Positions 36,295-46,539 are shown, counted from the first letter of the stretch. The stretch: 54,508 nucleotides of DNA from an uncultured Oscillospiraceae bacterium (GCA_904396495.1 CAJFOJ010000047.1:1-54508), one strand, 5' to 3'. Notes: a model not told the origin generated them from the sequence alone. Made by a program: numbers and translations.

Positions 36295-37170
36295 ATGAAT
36301 AAGATTGTGTTAGAGGCGGCGGCAAAGCTCAATTTGTCGCTGGATATCACCGGTGTACGGGAAGATGGATACCATCTTTTGGACTCGGTGATGCAAAGCG
36401 TGAGTCTTTACGACAGGGTGGCGCTTATCAAACGGGAGGAGGGGATTTCTCTCGCTGTCGACCGACCTAAGATTCCAAATGGCCCTGAAAATACTGCTTA
36501 TCGAGCGGCAGTAGCCTTTTTCAAGGAAACGAAGATAAGAGGCGGTGTGGAAATTTTTCTCGAAAAGCACATCCCTTCCCAAGCTGGGATGGGAGGCGGC
36601 AGTGCCGACGCTGCCGCTGTGCTTGTAGGCCTTAATCAGATGTACCAGACGGGGTTATCCAAAGAAAAACTTCAGGAAATCGGGCTTACGGTTGGAGCCG
36701 ATGTCCCCTTCTGCATCGTGGGAGGTACTGCCCGGGTCCGGGGAATTGGCGAAGTGGTCCAATCCATTGCCCCCTTAAACATGGCCCAGTTTGTGGTAGT
36801 CAAACCTCGGGGGATTGGGGTGGATACCAAAGAGGCTTATCAGCGCTATGACGAAATGGGATCCAGTAAACGGCCCGATACCGAAGGGTTGCTTCATGCG
36901 ATCTTAAGCGGCCGTATTTCTTCTTTTTCCAAGTATATGTACAATGTGCTGGAGGAATCGGCGCCGCTCGATGAAATCCGGGAAATCAAGAAGGACATGA
37001 TGGATTACGGCGCCAATGCCGCCATGATGACCGGCAGCGGAGCCGCTGTATTTGGGGTGTTTGGCTCACTGATTATCGCTATGGCCACTAGGGGAAGGTT
37101 TACCAGTCGGTATCATGCTTACTTGGTGGAGCCAGTGTCGAGAGGCGTCCGGGTTATTTTGGAGCAATAG
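36295..37170 (+). CDS. ispE: 4-diphosphocytidyl-2-C-methyl-D-erythritol kinase
   Basis: 291 residues, GHMP kinase. Phosphorylates CDP-methylerythritol in the non-mevalonate isoprenoid pathway. Lys11 in AAAKLNLSL and Asp in VGADVPFCI are the catalytic pair; the ATP loop is PSQAGMGGGSADAAAV; the third GHMP motif is MMTGSGAAVFGVF. Start ATG 36295 follows AGGAGG. Length is normal. Sits between a HAD phosphatase and spoIIR; ispE next to a sporulation or purR gene is common in Firmicutes. Confidence 0.96.
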   Translation: MNKIVLEAAAKLNLSLDITGVREDGYHLLDSVMQSVSLYDRVALIKREEGISLAVDRPKIPNGPENTAYRAAVAFFKETKIRGGVEIFLEKHIPSQAGMGGGSADAAAVLVGLNQMYQTGLSKEKLQEIGLTVGADVPFCIVGGTARVRGIGEVVQSIAPLNMAQFVVVKPRGIGVDTKEAYQRYDEMGSSKRPDTEGLLHAILSGRISSFSKYMYNVLEESAPLDEIREIKKDMMDYGANAAMMTGSGAAVFGVFGSLIIAMATRGRFTSRYHAYLVEPVSRGVRVILEQ

Positions 37171-37202
37171 TTTTTGGGTTGCTGTATAATTTATAAAATG
37201 CC

Positions 37203-37238
37203 GTCCAAACTTTGAGCGTAATCTCAAAGCGAAAGGAC
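37203..37238 (+). promoter_or_regulatory. Hairpin that pairs with the spoIIR ribosome site
   Basis: A 7-bp perfect stem CTTTGAG/CTCAAAG (37210-37216, 37223-37229) is enclosed by GTCC/GGAC (37203-37206, 37235-37238). The outer GGAC is part of the spoIIR Shine-Dalgarno AAAGGAC. Folding could limit spoIIR translation. Without a U-run it is not an obvious terminator for ispE. Confidence 0.4.
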
Positions 37239-37248
37239 GATTCAAAAA

Positions 37249-37884
37249 ATGAGACAGCATGGAAGCCCCTTAAATCAGACTGCTAAATTTTTACTCTTTT
37301 TTATTTTTTCCTTTTTGTTTATCCTGGTTTTGGATAGTTTTTCCACCTTTTCTGCCCAGTGCGCTGATATTCGGGAAAACGTGCTCCGGCTCCATATTAT
37401 CGCGAACTCCGATTCGACCGAGGACCAGGAAATAAAACTCCGGGTGCGTGACAGGATTTTGCAGGAGACGGACAGCCTTTTTTACCTCTCCGACAGCCTA
37501 GAGGCGGCTGAGGCGAAGGCACGGGAAAGCCTCCCCCGCATCGAGGAAATCGCCCGGGACGAGCTTGATAAGCTGGGCTGTGACGACGAGATCCACGCCG
37601 AACTCACTCACATGTTTTTCGACACCCGGGTCTACGAGGACTTTACCATGCCTGCCGGGTATTACGACGCGGTGCGGATCACCATCGGCGAGGCGAAGGG
37701 CCATAACTGGTGGTGCGTGCTCTACCCCGCCCTTTGTGTCCCCGCGGCGTCGGAGGACAGCGAAGCTGCGTTGGCGCGTACCCTTACGGAAGGGGAGCGG
37801 GAAATCGTCGAGTCCAAACCGGAATACGAGGTGCGGTTTTACGCGGTAGAGTTCTTCGAAAAGATTAAGGATTTTTTTAAATAA
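37249..37884 (+). CDS. spoIIR: Stage II sporulation protein R
   Basis: 211 residues. In spore formers this forespore-made, exported protein activates the SpoIIGA protease in the mother cell and so processing of pro-sigma-E. One N-terminal membrane anchor or signal (about residues 12-33, FLLFFIFSFLFILVLDSF), then the SpoIIR signature LRLHIIANSDSTEDQEIKLRVRD and later GHNWWCVLYPALC. Length matches the family core. A forespore sigma-F promoter was looked for but not recognised. It is the clearest evidence that the organism sporulates or descends from spore formers. Confidence 0.95.
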   Translation: MRQHGSPLNQTAKFLLFFIFSFLFILVLDSFSTFSAQCADIRENVLRLHIIANSDSTEDQEIKLRVRDRILQETDSLFYLSDSLEAAEAKARESLPRIEEIARDELDKLGCDDEIHAELTHMFFDTRVYEDFTMPAGYYDAVRITIGEAKGHNWWCVLYPALCVPAASEDSEAALARTLTEGEREIVESKPEYEVRFYAVEFFEKIKDFFK

Positions 37885-37889
37885 AGGAT

Positions 37890-37931
37890 CAAACGCTTTC
37901 CTATGGGGATTTCCCTGCAGGAAGGCGTTTG
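37890..37931 (+). terminator. Terminator-like hairpin after spoIIR
   Basis: A 12-bp stem with one G-U type pair (37890-37901 with 37920-37931); the U-rich tail is weak. Confidence 0.6.
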
Positions 37932-37961
37932 TTGATTCTATGTGGGAGAAGTAGCTTTAAC

Positions 37962-37990
37962 TTGCTATCAGGACGATAAAATTGTATAAT
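37962..37990 (+). promoter_or_regulatory. Promoter of addBA
   Basis: TTGCTA (37962-37967), 17 bases, perfect TATAAT (37985-37990), about 33 bases before the addB ATG. Confidence 0.65.
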
Positions 37991-38022
37991 AATATCGAAT
38001 AAATTGGGAAAGGGGGAAGAGT

Positions 38023-41000
38023 ATGCTCCGTTTTGTTAAGGGCGCAGCCGGTACCGGCAAATCCTCTTTTATCCGTCTGGAAATCGCAAAAATCTGTGCA
38101 GAGGACGGGGCAAATGTCATCCTCCTGGTCCCTGAGCAGTTTTCCTTTGAAACTGAGCGGGAATACTACGAATTTTTGGGGGCTGAGCAGGCAGGAAGGG
38201 TCAAGGTTTTAAGCTTTATGCGCCTTAGCGACGATGTTTTTCGCCAATACGGCGGTATGGCAGGTGATTACGCCACCGACACTGCCAAAATACTCACCAT
38301 GCGGCTCAGCTTGAAAGAATGTCGGGATCAGCTCCGCCTTTACGGCAAAGCGGCTGGAAAACCGGATTTCGTCCCGGCTATGTTGGAGACGGTGGAAGAA
38401 CTCAAAAACGCGGGAATTTCTCCCGATATGCTAATTGAGCAGGCCCTCCGGTCGGAAGACGGCCTGTTAAAAGACAAGCTCTTTGACTTGGGGCTTATCT
38501 ACAGTGGATATGACGCCCTGCTGGCCCAGCGGTTTCTCGACCCATCTGACACCCTGAGCCGGGCCAAGGACTATATCCTGGAGCAAAATTATTTTTTGGG
38601 CTGTACTTTGTACGTGGATGAGTTTAAAAGTTTTACAGTAGTGCAGAAGGAAATTTTAAAGGCGGCTCTGCAGCAGGCCAACGAGGTGACAGTGTCCCTT
38701 TGCCTGCCGGAAGGGGAATGGGAATACGGCCTGTTTGATGGGCTTAAAGAGACGGAAAAGGGACTCAAGTCGTTGGCGTATAAGGCAGGTTGCGGCTTAA
38801 GGCCACCTGTCCTGCTTCAACAGCCGTTGCGGTTTACAACAAAGGCCCTTTCTCACTTTGTGACAGAGGCGCTTAAAAATAATCCGCTGCCCTTTGAGGG
38901 GGATAACGAAGCGGTGGATTGTGTCGGGCTTTTAAACGAATTCAGCGAGGTGGAATTTGCGGCGGCCCAAATCTGGGAGCTTGTTCAGAAACAGGGCTAT
39001 CGCTTCGAAGACATCGTCGTGATCGGGCGGGATTTGGATACCTACGGGCCCATCCTGGAAGCGGCCTTCGACCGCTACCAAATTCCCTATTTTTTGGATC
39101 GACCCCAAAGTGTTGAAACCATGCCGCTTATGCGGTTCGTGACTCACCTTTTGGGCGCAGTTATCACCAGGATGAGCCGCAAGGAGCTCCTGCCCATGCT
39201 CAAATGCGGCCTATTGCCGGTAACTCTCGCTGAGATCGACGATTTTGAGCGCTACCTTTATGTCTGGAACGTGGATAAGGACAGCTTTAACCGGGAATTT
39301 AGGCAAAACCCCATGGGATTTTACGACCGTCCCTTGAAAAAAAAGGAGCAACACCGACTGAAAAATGCTGAAAAGGTACGGGCGCTTTGCGACGATTGTG
39401 TGAGCATTCTCCGCCATCTGACAGAGGATACCCAATCGGTGAGCCGGGCAATCTACGGAATTTTGCAGCGGTTTCATGTGCCTCAGGTGATTTCGGAACG
39501 GATAGGCCGCCTCAAAGAAGAAAAGAGGCTGGAAGAAGCAGAGAGTGAGAAGCGGGCATGGGATGTGCTGATGGAGATTCTAGACACGCTGGAAGGTTCA
39601 CTGAAAGGACAATCCCCAAATTTCCGGGAATACAAGGAACTATTTCAATTAAGCGCTGCCACCTACGACTTAGGGCAACGGCCACAGACATTGGACAGCG
39701 TGCTGGTAGGCAGCGCCGAACGGATAAGGGTACAGGACAAGAAAGCAGCTATCCTCATTGGGGCAAACGACAAGGTGTTTCCCTTTGTGCCGCCTTCCGG
39801 GGGGCTTTTCAGCGATCGGGAGCGGCAGGAACTGGCCTTAAGTGGGATTGAGCTTACAAATTTTACAAACCAAAAGCTCATCGACGAGCGTTTTGTGGCC
39901 TATAAAGCCCTCTCTTCACCGTCGGAACGGCTTGTCATCACCTTTTCCCAGGGGGACATCAGTGGACGGGAAAAATATCCGTCCGCCTTGGTTACCGGCT
40001 TTGCGACCGCCTTTCCTCGCACTTCTGTCCGATATGAGAAGGACTTGGGGCGGGACTTTTTCTGCCGTAACCTTTCCACTGCTTTTCAGCAAGCGGCCAA
40101 AGCGGGAAACGGCCGGAAAAAGGGTGCTGCTTCCTACGAGGACGCTGTTTTTGAGGCCACGGTGGGGGAAATCCTTCTAAAGGATACCCTCTACCGGGAC
40201 AAGCTAAAAAAAATCCAGCAGGTGTCCCGCAAAAAGTCGATGAATCTCACCAATTTGTCCCTTTGCGGGGAGATGTTTAGCCGCCCCTTTACGGCAAAGC
40301 GGCAACTGCCTGCAAAGGTAACGCTTTCAGCCAACAGGCCGAGACAGCGTTTTGCAGTGCAGGAACAGGAAAAGCTTTCCCGATTATTCCATCGGGTAGC
40401 GGCGGTGTCCCCGTCTCAGGTCGAGCGGTATTACACCTGCCAATTTCAGTATTTTTGTCGGTATGGGTTGAGACTATCGATGCCTCAGAAAGCGGAATTA
40501 AACCCACTAAACCGCGGAAACGTCATCCACTATCTGCTAAATCGGATTTTGGAGCGCTACGACGTCGTCCATATGAGCGACGAAGAACTGAGGCGGCAAA
40601 TCGACCGTTACTTAAATGAATACCTCAATCGGGTCATGGGCGGTGAAGGGGAAAAGCCCCAGAAATTTTTGTATTTTTATCGGCGGCTTCAAAATACCCT
40701 CTACCGGATATTTTCTTCCCTCCGGGAGGAATTTGCCCAGACGGAATTTAAGGTGGTGGGGCTGGAAGAACCCATCCGGGAAAACGGCAAGGTTTTCCCC
40801 CTCCGTGTGCCGGTGGATGAATTCCACACTGTGACAGTTTCCGGCAAGGTGGATCGGGTGGATTTGTACGCCGCCGGGGCGGAAAACTTTGTCCGCATCA
40901 TCGACTACAAATCAGGCGGCAAGGAATTTGACGTGAGCCAAATGGCCGAGGGCCTCAACCTCCAAATGCTTTTGTACCTTTTTGCCATTTGGCGCACCCA

Positions 41001-41475
41001 AAACGAAAAGTACAAAAACGTCCGCCCCGCCGGTATCCTCTACATGCCGGCGGGAAATCCCAAACCCACTTTGGAACGGGGAGCATCTGAGGAGGAGCAA
41101 AAGCGGATGGAACAGAAAACTTATGCCATGAGCGGGCTGTTGCTAAATGACGAGCAGATTCTCTGCGCCATGGAAAAGGAACTAAACGGCAGATTTATCC
41201 CTGTGTCCCAGGGAAAGACCGGACTCAAGGGTAAGTATTTGGCCACCCTTGAGGAGTTTGCGGCGCTGGAAGCATATACTGAAAGCTTGGTGGTAAAGAT
41301 GGGAGAAGGGCTCTATCGGGGGGAGATCGCCCCCAATCCTATTCAGACGGGAATGAGCCCGCCATGCGCCTACTGCGATTTTCGGGCGGTTTGCGGCCAC
41401 GAGCCGTCGGATGGATACCGCTCGGTTTTGAAAAGAACGATGGAAGACGTGATTGGAACACCCGAGAACTCATAA
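38023..41475 (+). CDS. addB: AddB subunit of the AddAB helicase-nuclease
   Basis: 1150 residues, close to Bacillus AddB (about 1160). With AddA it resects double-strand breaks and loads RecA, stopping at a Chi sequence. N-terminal Walker A GAAGTGKSS; degenerate helicase domains through the middle; a C-terminal RecB-like nuclease with DRVDLYAAG and IIDYKSGGKEF. Cysteines of the Fe-S staple are visible, one or two at YTCQFQYFC (about residue 806) and three near the end in PPCAYCDFRAVCG (about 1114-1122). Followed 24 bases later by addA. Confidence 0.97.
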   Translation: MLRFVKGAAGTGKSSFIRLEIAKICAEDGANVILLVPEQFSFETEREYYEFLGAEQAGRVKVLSFMRLSDDVFRQYGGMAGDYATDTAKILTMRLSLKECRDQLRLYGKAAGKPDFVPAMLETVEELKNAGISPDMLIEQALRSEDGLLKDKLFDLGLIYSGYDALLAQRFLDPSDTLSRAKDYILEQNYFLGCTLYVDEFKSFTVVQKEILKAALQQANEVTVSLCLPEGEWEYGLFDGLKETEKGLKSLAYKAGCGLRPPVLLQQPLRFTTKALSHFVTEALKNNPLPFEGDNEAVDCVGLLNEFSEVEFAAAQIWELVQKQGYRFEDIVVIGRDLDTYGPILEAAFDRYQIPYFLDRPQSVETMPLMRFVTHLLGAVITRMSRKELLPMLKCGLLPVTLAEIDDFERYLYVWNVDKDSFNREFRQNPMGFYDRPLKKKEQHRLKNAEKVRALCDDCVSILRHLTEDTQSVSRAIYGILQRFHVPQVISERIGRLKEEKRLEEAESEKRAWDVLMEILDTLEGSLKGQSPNFREYKELFQLSAATYDLGQRPQTLDSVLVGSAERIRVQDKKAAILIGANDKVFPFVPPSGGLFSDRERQELALSGIELTNFTNQKLIDERFVAYKALSSPSERLVITFSQGDISGREKYPSALVTGFATAFPRTSVRYEKDLGRDFFCRNLSTAFQQAAKAGNGRKKGAASYEDAVFEATVGEILLKDTLYRDKLKKIQQVSRKKSMNLTNLSLCGEMFSRPFTAKRQLPAKVTLSANRPRQRFAVQEQEKLSRLFHRVAAVSPSQVERYYTCQFQYFCRYGLRLSMPQKAELNPLNRGNVIHYLLNRILERYDVVHMSDEELRRQIDRYLNEYLNRVMGGEGEKPQKFLYFYRRLQNTLYRIFSSLREEFAQTEFKVVGLEEPIRENGKVFPLRVPVDEFHTVTVSGKVDRVDLYAAGAENFVRIIDYKSGGKEFDVSQMAEGLNLQMLLYLFAIWRTQNEKYKNVRPAGILYMPAGNPKPTLERGASEEEQKRMEQKTYAMSGLLLNDEQILCAMEKELNGRFIPVSQGKTGLKGKYLATLEEFAALEAYTESLVVKMGEGLYRGEIAPNPIQTGMSPPCAYCDFRAVCGHEPSDGYRSVLKRTMEDVIGTPENS

Positions 41476-41499
41476 AATATTGATGAAAGGGGGACTCCG

Positions 41500-44400
41500 A
41501 TGGGCAGAAAATGGACCGAGGATCAGCTTCACGCCATCGAGGCACGGGGAGGCTCGGTTTTGGTGTCGGCCGCGGCGGGAAGCGGCAAGACGGCAGTACT
41601 GGTGGAACGGCTCATCCGCCGGATTACCGACCGGGAAGAACCGGTGGATGCCGACCGATTTCTCGTCGTCACCTTCACCAAGGCGGCTGCGGCGGAGATG
41701 CGTGACCGGGTGGCGGCCCGTTTGCGGGAATTGCTATGTGAGAATCCCGCCGATGGATTTTTGCAGCATCAGATGCTGCTGCTAGAAAGGGCGCAAATCT
41801 GCACCATCGACTCTTTTTTTGGCTCCGTCGTCCGGGAAAATTTTGAGCGGTTAGGGGTTTCTCCCTCTCTACGTGTAGCGGACGAGACCTTGCTGGATCG
41901 GCTGAAAGATGAAGTGCTAGAAGAGCTCTTGGAACGGCAGTACACGGAAAAAGAAGAAGGCTTTTTAAGGCTTGTACGATACTTTGGTGAGGAAAATGAC
42001 AATCGCCTTAAAGCGGAGGTACTGCGGCTTTATGATAAGATTCGATCGCTTCCTTTCCCCCTCCGATGGTTGGACGAACAGCTGATCCGATATCAAAGCG
42101 ATGTTCCAGTGGAGACAACACCTTGGGGCAGGCAACTCATCCAAAAGGTCTCCCAGGGGGTCAGTTACTGCAAGCAGGTATCAGAACGGGCTCTGTCTGT
42201 CTTGGAAGAGAATGAGGGGCTCATGTCTGCTTATGCCCCCGCCTGCCGTGGGGATTTAGAGCAATTGGATAGACTGTCCGGTGTTATTTCGTCCGGTTCA
42301 TGGGACAAAATATACAAGGCCTTGCAGGATTTCTCCTTTGCAAAGCTCTCCCCGGCACCTAAGGGCAGCGACCCGGCCTTAAAAGAGCGTTTTACCGCTT
42401 TAAGAAACACGGTGAAGGAGGAAGTAAAGGGCTTTTGCAAGCTCATTCCCTGCACCGAGGCTGATTATTTTGCTGATCTACAGGCACAGGCTCCGCTGGT
42501 AAAGGCCCTCTTTGATTTGACGAAAAAGTTTTATAAGGCGCTGGACGCTGAAAAGCGAGAATTGAACATAGGGGATTTTAACGATTTTGCTTACCTGACC
42601 TTGCAGCTTGTCTCTGATGAGGAAGGAAATCCTACCCCTTTTGCGATGGAATTATCTACTCAGTTTGAAGAAATCATGTTAGATGAGTACCAGGACACCA
42701 ACAGACTCCAGGATTTGATTTTTCGCTGCATTTCCCGAAACGGGGAGAATCTTTTTTTTGTGGGGGATTTAAAGCAGAGCATCTACCGCTTTCGAAATGC
42801 CGATCCAGCAGTATTTATGGAGAAAAAGGAGTCATTTTTTCCCTATGACGGAGTGCATTATCCCGCTTCGATCTCCTTGTCTAAAAACTTCCGGAGCCGG
42901 CAAGAAGTGACAGAGGGCATTAACGCTGTGTTTGAGAAGTTGATGACCCGTGAGCTGGGAAACGTAGCTTACGATGTGCATGAACGGTTGTACTGTGGGG
43001 CGATCTACCCTGATTTACCGGATTTTTTCCCGCAGACAGCCCTCCAACTCGTCCATGTGAAGAAGGAGGAAACCGACGAACACCGGTTGGTCGTAGAGGC
43101 GCGCGAAACTGCCCGCCAGATTGGGAAAATGATAAGGGAGGGGATGCCGGTCACGGAAAACGGTGCCCTTCGTCCCTGTAGGGGTGGGGATTTTGTCATA
43201 CTTCTGCGGAGTGCCCGAGACACCGATGCCATTTTTGCTGCCGCCCTAAAGGAAGAAGGGGTGGATGCAGTGCTGGGGGCTTCATCGGGATACTTCAGCT
43301 CCCGGGAGGTGTCGGTGATGGTGAGCCTTTTAAAAGTGCTGGACAATCCCATGCTGGACATCCCCATGGCAGCGGTCTTGCTGTCGCCTATGTTCGGCTT
43401 TAGCTGTGATGAACTGGGGGCGCTTTTTGTCTACCATCCGGGAAAAAACCTTTATACCTCGCTGTTGTTGGAGGCGGATCGGGGAAAGCGAAAGGCTAGG
43501 GACTTTGTTCGCACTTTCCACAAGCTGCGGGAAAAAAGTGCAGTGCTCAGCCTTCAAAGGCTTATCCAGTATATCTACGATACCACCGATTTTGTCGAGG
43601 TCATGTCCAGCTTTTCCGGGCCCTCCGAGCGGGAGGCCAATTTAAAGCTGCTGCTAAAATATGCCTTGGACTTTCAGGAGGGCGGCAGCGGGGAATTGAG
43701 CGGCTTTGTCTCCTATATCGACTATCTCATGGAAAACGGCAAAGACTTTGAGGTGGCAAACCCACTCAATGAAGCGGCTCAGTCGGTGAGGATCATGACC
43801 ATCCACAAATCCAAAGGGTTGGAGTTCCCCATCGTCATTGTGGCCAACTGCTCTAAAAAGCACAACGCCATGGACTTGCATGGGGATGCCGTCATGGACA
43901 CTCAGCTGGGGTTGGGGTTAAAGTTTATCGACCGAGACAAGCTTTTGCGATACGATACAATTCCCTATCTCGCTGTAAAAAGCTACGAACAGCAGAACCT
44001 GTTGTCCGAGGAGATGCGCCTTTTATATGTGGCGATGACTAGGGCTAAGGAGAGGCTGATTTTAAATATCACTGAAGAAACCCTGGACAAAAAACTGCGG
44101 AAAACCGAGGCAGATTTAGATCAAGGGGGGAATATTCACCCCTATGCGGCGTCTAAGGCCGCAAGTTATTCCGATTGGCTACTGGCTGCCTTCTTGCCCC
44201 ATCCAGCCATGCGAGGTATCCGGGAGCGGTACCAAATTTCCGTGACGGAAGGAGAAAGTTTCCCCCTTGCGCTTTTAGAACCGGTAAACCTGGAAGTAAA
44301 GGAAGACGGTTCCGATGAAATTTCTGCAAAACCAGATTCCAAAATGTTGGAAAAGCTTCAAGAGCGGATATACTATGTCTATCCTTATTTTTTGGACACT

Positions 44401-45000
44401 GTAACTCCTGCCAAGCTGTCAGTCACCGAGATCACCCATCCGGACAGTGAGGAATCCCGCCTTTCCGCTCCAAAATTTCTGGCGGACCAGGGCTTTACCC
44501 CCGCTCAAAAAGGAAGCATTTTCCATAGGGTACTGCAATTCATCGATTTTGAGGCAGGGAGAAAGGACGTCCGAACAGAACTGGATCGGTTGACTGAATT
44601 GAAATATCTTACCCCGGCCGAGAGAAATGTGGTGAACGTTGAAAAACTCAAAACCTTTTTGCAATCCTCGTTGATGAATCGTATCCTCAAAGCTGACCGG
44701 GTGTTGCGGGAATATAAATTTTTTGATTCTGTGGCGGCGGATGAGGCGGGATACGAAGGATGCGCCCCCATCCTAATTCAGGGCATTGCCGACTGCGTGC
44801 TGGAGGAGGATGGAAAAGGCGTCATTATCGACTTTAAAACTGATGAGGTTTCCGGTCCGGAAGTTTTAGTCAAACGCTATCAGGGGCAACTGGATCTTTA
44901 CAGGCGGGCGCTTCGGCGCGTGTTCCCCAAAGGAATCGACGAGTGCATCCTATACTCGGTGCATTTGGGACGGGAAATCCTTGTCAAAATGCTAAAATAA
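41500..45000 (+). CDS. addA: AddA subunit of the AddAB helicase-nuclease
   Basis: 1166 residues, slightly shorter than Bacillus AddA (about 1230). UvrD-type helicase with Walker A AAAGSGKTAVLVERL near residue 25, motif Ia FTKAAAAEM, Walker B MLDEYQDTN, motif III VGDLKQSIYRFR, motif V TIHKSKGLEFP and motif VI LLYVAMTRAKERL. The C-terminal nuclease has GIADCVLEEDG and IIDFKTDEV, with QLDLYRRAL after it. GAAAGGGGG precedes ATG 41500. Confidence 0.97.
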   Translation: MGRKWTEDQLHAIEARGGSVLVSAAAGSGKTAVLVERLIRRITDREEPVDADRFLVVTFTKAAAAEMRDRVAARLRELLCENPADGFLQHQMLLLERAQICTIDSFFGSVVRENFERLGVSPSLRVADETLLDRLKDEVLEELLERQYTEKEEGFLRLVRYFGEENDNRLKAEVLRLYDKIRSLPFPLRWLDEQLIRYQSDVPVETTPWGRQLIQKVSQGVSYCKQVSERALSVLEENEGLMSAYAPACRGDLEQLDRLSGVISSGSWDKIYKALQDFSFAKLSPAPKGSDPALKERFTALRNTVKEEVKGFCKLIPCTEADYFADLQAQAPLVKALFDLTKKFYKALDAEKRELNIGDFNDFAYLTLQLVSDEEGNPTPFAMELSTQFEEIMLDEYQDTNRLQDLIFRCISRNGENLFFVGDLKQSIYRFRNADPAVFMEKKESFFPYDGVHYPASISLSKNFRSRQEVTEGINAVFEKLMTRELGNVAYDVHERLYCGAIYPDLPDFFPQTALQLVHVKKEETDEHRLVVEARETARQIGKMIREGMPVTENGALRPCRGGDFVILLRSARDTDAIFAAALKEEGVDAVLGASSGYFSSREVSVMVSLLKVLDNPMLDIPMAAVLLSPMFGFSCDELGALFVYHPGKNLYTSLLLEADRGKRKARDFVRTFHKLREKSAVLSLQRLIQYIYDTTDFVEVMSSFSGPSEREANLKLLLKYALDFQEGGSGELSGFVSYIDYLMENGKDFEVANPLNEAAQSVRIMTIHKSKGLEFPIVIVANCSKKHNAMDLHGDAVMDTQLGLGLKFIDRDKLLRYDTIPYLAVKSYEQQNLLSEEMRLLYVAMTRAKERLILNITEETLDKKLRKTEADLDQGGNIHPYAASKAASYSDWLLAAFLPHPAMRGIRERYQISVTEGESFPLALLEPVNLEVKEDGSDEISAKPDSKMLEKLQERIYYVYPYFLDTVTPAKLSVTEITHPDSEESRLSAPKFLADQGFTPAQKGSIFHRVLQFIDFEAGRKDVRTELDRLTELKYLTPAERNVVNVEKLKTFLQSSLMNRILKADRVLREYKFFDSVAADEAGYEGCAPILIQGIADCVLEEDGKGVIIDFKTDEVSGPEVLVKRYQGQLDLYRRALRRVFPKGIDECILYSVHLGREILVKMLK

Positions 45001-45122
45001 TTGGAAAATCCTTTAAAAAATGCCAAAATTGTGCTATGATATAGACAAATAATTCTGTATAATCGCTTTGTGGGCCTGAGACCCAATTAATTTAGAAATC
45101 GGAATATTTTGGAGGGGAAACC

Positions 45123-46439
45123 ATGTCGAAGGATCAGAACTTGCTACTGGTGACGGAGCACTACCCTTGCGGCGCGCAGGAGAGCTATCTGGAAACCGAA
45201 ATCGAGTACCTGACGCGGTATTACAACGTCCACGTTATCACCACCGACACCGACCGTCTGATGACCCGAGCGCTCCCAAAAGAGGTGACCTTTTCCCGTC
45301 CAGCTGAGAAAACCGGCGGTTTTAGACGGCTTTTTTACAAAATACAGTGCCTTTTAAGCCACGGATACGCCCAGGAAAAAGCTCAGGCGAAAGAACGTGG
45401 GGCCTGGAATAAAAAATATCGGAAACACACCCTCGGTGCCCTGGTGCAAAGCAAGCTGATGTACGACTATGTCCGCACGTTGGAATTTTTCGAGCAGGAA
45501 AAACCGCTGACCATCTACAGTGCAAACCTCAACAATTATGTCTACGGTCTCTGCTGCCTCAAGGAATATTGCGAAAACGGCATTAAGGTGGTAACACGCT
45601 GCCACAACGCCAACATGTATAATCCTCAAACCCATCGCCGCCGGGACACCCTCAATTACATCGTGAACCATTCCATCGATGGCATTTTCTTTACAAGCGA
45701 ACGATGCCGGGAGCGGTATCTGCAAAAATTTACCACCCCTGACTGCGACCCAAATCTGTTTCAACTGGCACCAATGGGCGTTCATGGACAGGAGCGGGGC
45801 TATCTGGAGCCACTGGAGGAATACTATATCCGTATCGTGAGCTGTAGCCAGATTGAAGATGACAAGCGTCTCCCTCTCTTAGTTGACGCTTTAAGCCAGA
45901 TCGAACACGGCTGTATCGAATGGGATCACATTGGGAGCGGCCCCAAGAAAAACGAATTAATCCAGTATGCCAAAGAAAAACTGGGCGATAAAACCGGAAT
46001 TCGCTATAAATTTTTTGGTAAGCTGAGCCACGATGAAATCTACGAATTCTACCGGGACACCTATATTGACGCTTTTATCAGTGTCAGTGTTTCGGAAAGC
46101 GTCCCTACTGCTATGATGGAGGCTATGGCCAATCGGATATTTGTCGTCGCCACTGAGGTGGACGGGGTCAGAGACGTAGTCAACAACCAAAATGGCATGC
46201 TGATGCCGCCGGATATCACGGTAGAACAGCTGACAACGGTGCTGGAGGGCTTGTGCCGTATTAGTAAAGAGAATATCAGAAAGAAGAGCGAAGTGGCTTT
46301 TCGGTACTGGCAGGAACATCTTAATGCCGATGTGAACTGTGACACCTTCGCGCGACAGATCGCTTTGGAACCGCTGGAAACGCCAGAAGAAACCGATTCC
46401 ATAAAGAAACGCTTTGCGGATACAAGATTTCCCAAATAA
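45123..46439 (+). CDS. GT4-family glycosyltransferase
   Basis: 438 residues, GT-B fold. Retaining glycosyltransferase using a nucleotide sugar, probably in surface polysaccharide assembly, given the polyprenyl-phosphate sugar transferase that follows. Donor-site segments: HIGSGPKKNELIQYA, FFGKLSHDEI and the E-x7-E motif in SESVPTAMMEAMANR. No signal peptide or membrane segment. GGAGGGG lies before ATG 45123. The 122-base spacer after addA is AT-rich and contains a TATAAT, but I could not pair it with a good -35. Acceptor unknown. Confidence 0.85.
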   Translation: MSKDQNLLLVTEHYPCGAQESYLETEIEYLTRYYNVHVITTDTDRLMTRALPKEVTFSRPAEKTGGFRRLFYKIQCLLSHGYAQEKAQAKERGAWNKKYRKHTLGALVQSKLMYDYVRTLEFFEQEKPLTIYSANLNNYVYGLCCLKEYCENGIKVVTRCHNANMYNPQTHRRRDTLNYIVNHSIDGIFFTSERCRERYLQKFTTPDCDPNLFQLAPMGVHGQERGYLEPLEEYYIRIVSCSQIEDDKRLPLLVDALSQIEHGCIEWDHIGSGPKKNELIQYAKEKLGDKTGIRYKFFGKLSHDEIYEFYRDTYIDAFISVSVSESVPTAMMEAMANRIFVVATEVDGVRDVVNNQNGMLMPPDITVEQLTTVLEGLCRISKENIRKKSEVAFRYWQEHLNADVNCDTFARQIALEPLETPEETDSIKKRFADTRFPK

Positions 46440-46492
46440 AATGGTAGATAGTATAAGAGCCTTACGGTCTATTTGTGGAGATAGACAGATAT

Positions 46493-46513
46493 AAAGCGCC
46501 TCTTTGGCGCTTT
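46493..46513 (+). terminator. Terminator of the GT4 gene
   Basis: 8-bp stem AAAGCGCC/GGCGCTTT (46493-46500 with 46506-46513), 5-base loop, followed by TATC; short U-run within the arm. Confidence 0.7.
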
Positions 46514-46539
46514 TATCATGTTTGGCGATTGCAAAAAGA

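Noticed and set aside
37171-37249. Sigma-F promoter for spoIIR
   Set aside because: GTATA is present, but no matching -10 (GGnrAnAnT type) at the right spacing was found.
45001-45122. Promoter for the GT4 gene (TATAAT near 45057)
   Set aside because: A good -10 exists but no acceptable -35 at 16-18 bases; read-through from addA cannot be excluded.
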